The notes below the pieces were generated by a model, which searched no databases, had not been told where the DNA came from, and worked only from the letters and a program-made list of their open reading frames with translations. From Corynebacterium gottingense (GTDB lineage Bacteria > Actinomycetota > Actinomycetes > Mycobacteriales > Mycobacteriaceae), in assembly GCF_003693265.1 (NCBI RefSeq), contig NZ_RDRE01000001.1, forward strand, positions 1 to 64,000: DNA of 64,000 bases, in the 5' to 3' direction. Below are positions 63,319-64,000 of this stretch, piece by piece; position 1 is the first letter of the stretch; each line of letters begins with the position of its first letter. The position numbers and the translations under genes are program-made.

Positions 63319-64000
63319 ATGTCAGAGCAGACTCAGCAACAGACGGCTGCGCTCGAGCAGACCATTGTGGCCGCCCGCGAGGCGGCGAAGGAATGCGGCG
63401 TGGACCTGGACTCGCCCCGGATCGGGGCGGACGGCAACCCGCGCTACCCGAACACCTCCTACGCCTTCGAGCTCGACGGGCTCGAGGACGGACCACAGCT
63501 CAAAGACATCGAGGCGGCGCTGGAGGAGCTGGACGGCGTCGCCGCGCGCCTGGTGTACTCCTCCAAGACGGCGTGGATCACCGCGCCGAGCACCACGCCG
63601 ATCGCGGACCTCGAGGCCGTGTTCGCGCGCTTCGGTGTGAGCGCCCGGCTTACGGATTCCACGCTGCGCCGCAGGGTGCTCGGCCGGGCGGCGGCCGCGC
63701 GTCCGGTGCCGCGGCGGGGCGTGCGGGGGCTGAGCGGGAGGCGTCGAAAGTTGCGCCACGACGAGCTGGTCAGCCTGCGCCGCGCCCGCGCGCAGGGGTT
63801 CGTGGACTCGGCGTCGCGCGCCGCGCGCGCCCGGGAAAACGAGGACGTCCTGTTCACCGCCCGCGACCTGGTCACGCCGGTGCGGATGTGGTTAGCAATC
63901 GTGCTGACGCTCCCGGTGCTGCTCCTCACGTACGTCTCCGACCTGCAGTTTGACGGCTGGCAGTGGGCGTGCTTCGCGCTGACCACCCCGGTCGCACTGT
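63319..64000 (+). CDS. Heavy-metal P-type ATPase, N-terminal part (cut by window end)
   Basis: 227 residues are visible and the frame is open at the window edge. The first 140 residues are a ferredoxin-like heavy-metal-associated domain, but lacking a clear CxxC (the LDGLEDGPQL...LEELDGVAARLVYSSKTAWI part read in pieces is HMA-like). A basic linker and the first membrane spans (RMWLAIVLTLPVLLLTYV and WQWACFALTTPVAL) then match P1B-ATPases. It is expected to export a metal such as copper or zinc. Later catalytic motifs (DKTG) lie outside the window. Confidence 0.75.
   Translation, partial: MSEQTQQQTAALEQTIVAAREAAKECGVDLDSPRIGADGNPRYPNTSYAFELDGLEDGPQLKDIEAALEELDGVAARLVYSSKTAWITAPSTTPIADLEAVFARFGVSARLTDSTLRRRVLGRAAAARPVPRRGVRGLSGRRRKLRHDELVSLRRARAQGFVDSASRAARARENEDVLFTARDLVTPVRMWLAIVLTLPVLLLTYVSDLQFDGWQWACFALTTPVAL

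Overview
This is a core chromosomal segment of a high-GC Corynebacterium. The evidence is the mycolic-acid cell-envelope genes (two corynomycolyltransferases around a tiny porin-like protein), mycothiol genes (mshA and a mycothiol-dependent formaldehyde dehydrogenase), SenX3/RegX3, the SdhCAB succinate dehydrogenase, the bS22-type mini ribosomal protein and a hemACDB cluster. The order holB - mycothiol dehydrogenase - rml genes - mycolyltransferases - lpd - sdhCAB - murB - fadD pair - mshA - gpmA - senX3/regX3 - ppx - proC - hemACDB matches what I recall of the Corynebacterium backbone. The species cannot be named from sequence alone.

Layout. 1-1530: holB and tRNA-Thr(CGT). 1527-5750: a lower-GC accessory strip next to the tRNA with YbjN-domain genes, a gutted IS21-type element, unknown genes, a duplicated terminator-like segment and repeated GGAGCTAGCTCC palindromes. 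5756-12895: MFS transporter, acyl-CoA synthetase, secreted GDSL esterase, a PadR/membrane-protein pair, and the formaldehyde-detoxification pair. 12919-15061: a type II restriction-modification cassette of lower GC. 15138-16991: DsbA-like thiol oxidoreductase, DUF2304 protein and a GT2 glycosyltransferase. 17071-18642: a second low-GC insert (glycosyltransferase and secreted DUF6973-like protein). 18745-23698: dTDP-rhamnose genes with an RmlC-RmlD fusion, and a flippase-like protein. 23695-28957: prolyl oligopeptidase and the mycolyltransferase/porin locus. 29186-35052: lpd and the sdh operon. 35176-41084: conserved envelope and unknown genes, ending in murB. 41077-44653: two FadD ligases. 44830-54735: MinD-like ATPase (frameshifted), mshA, secreted protease, gpmA, senX3-regX3, ppx, proC. 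54946-63303: BldC-like regulator, bS22, HAD phosphatase, glutaredoxin, hemACDB and two membrane proteins. The window ends inside a P-type ATPase.

The most unusual signals lie outside ordinary genes. (i) The 13-mer GGCGTCGNNAAGC (either strand) occurs at least 19 times, in several reading frames and between genes, against roughly 0.1 expected by composition. (ii) A 36-residue porin-like ORF lies between the mycolyltransferases. (iii) A G6-tract frameshift breaks the MinD-like gene and opens its frame into mshA. (iv) A methyltransferase has a coding N-terminus but no ATG, GTG or TTG start. (v) Many genes have a -10 hexamer 6-8 bases before the start codon, implying leaderless mRNAs; one 24-bp gap holds two divergent, overlapping promoters of this kind. 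All counts and alignments were made by eye.
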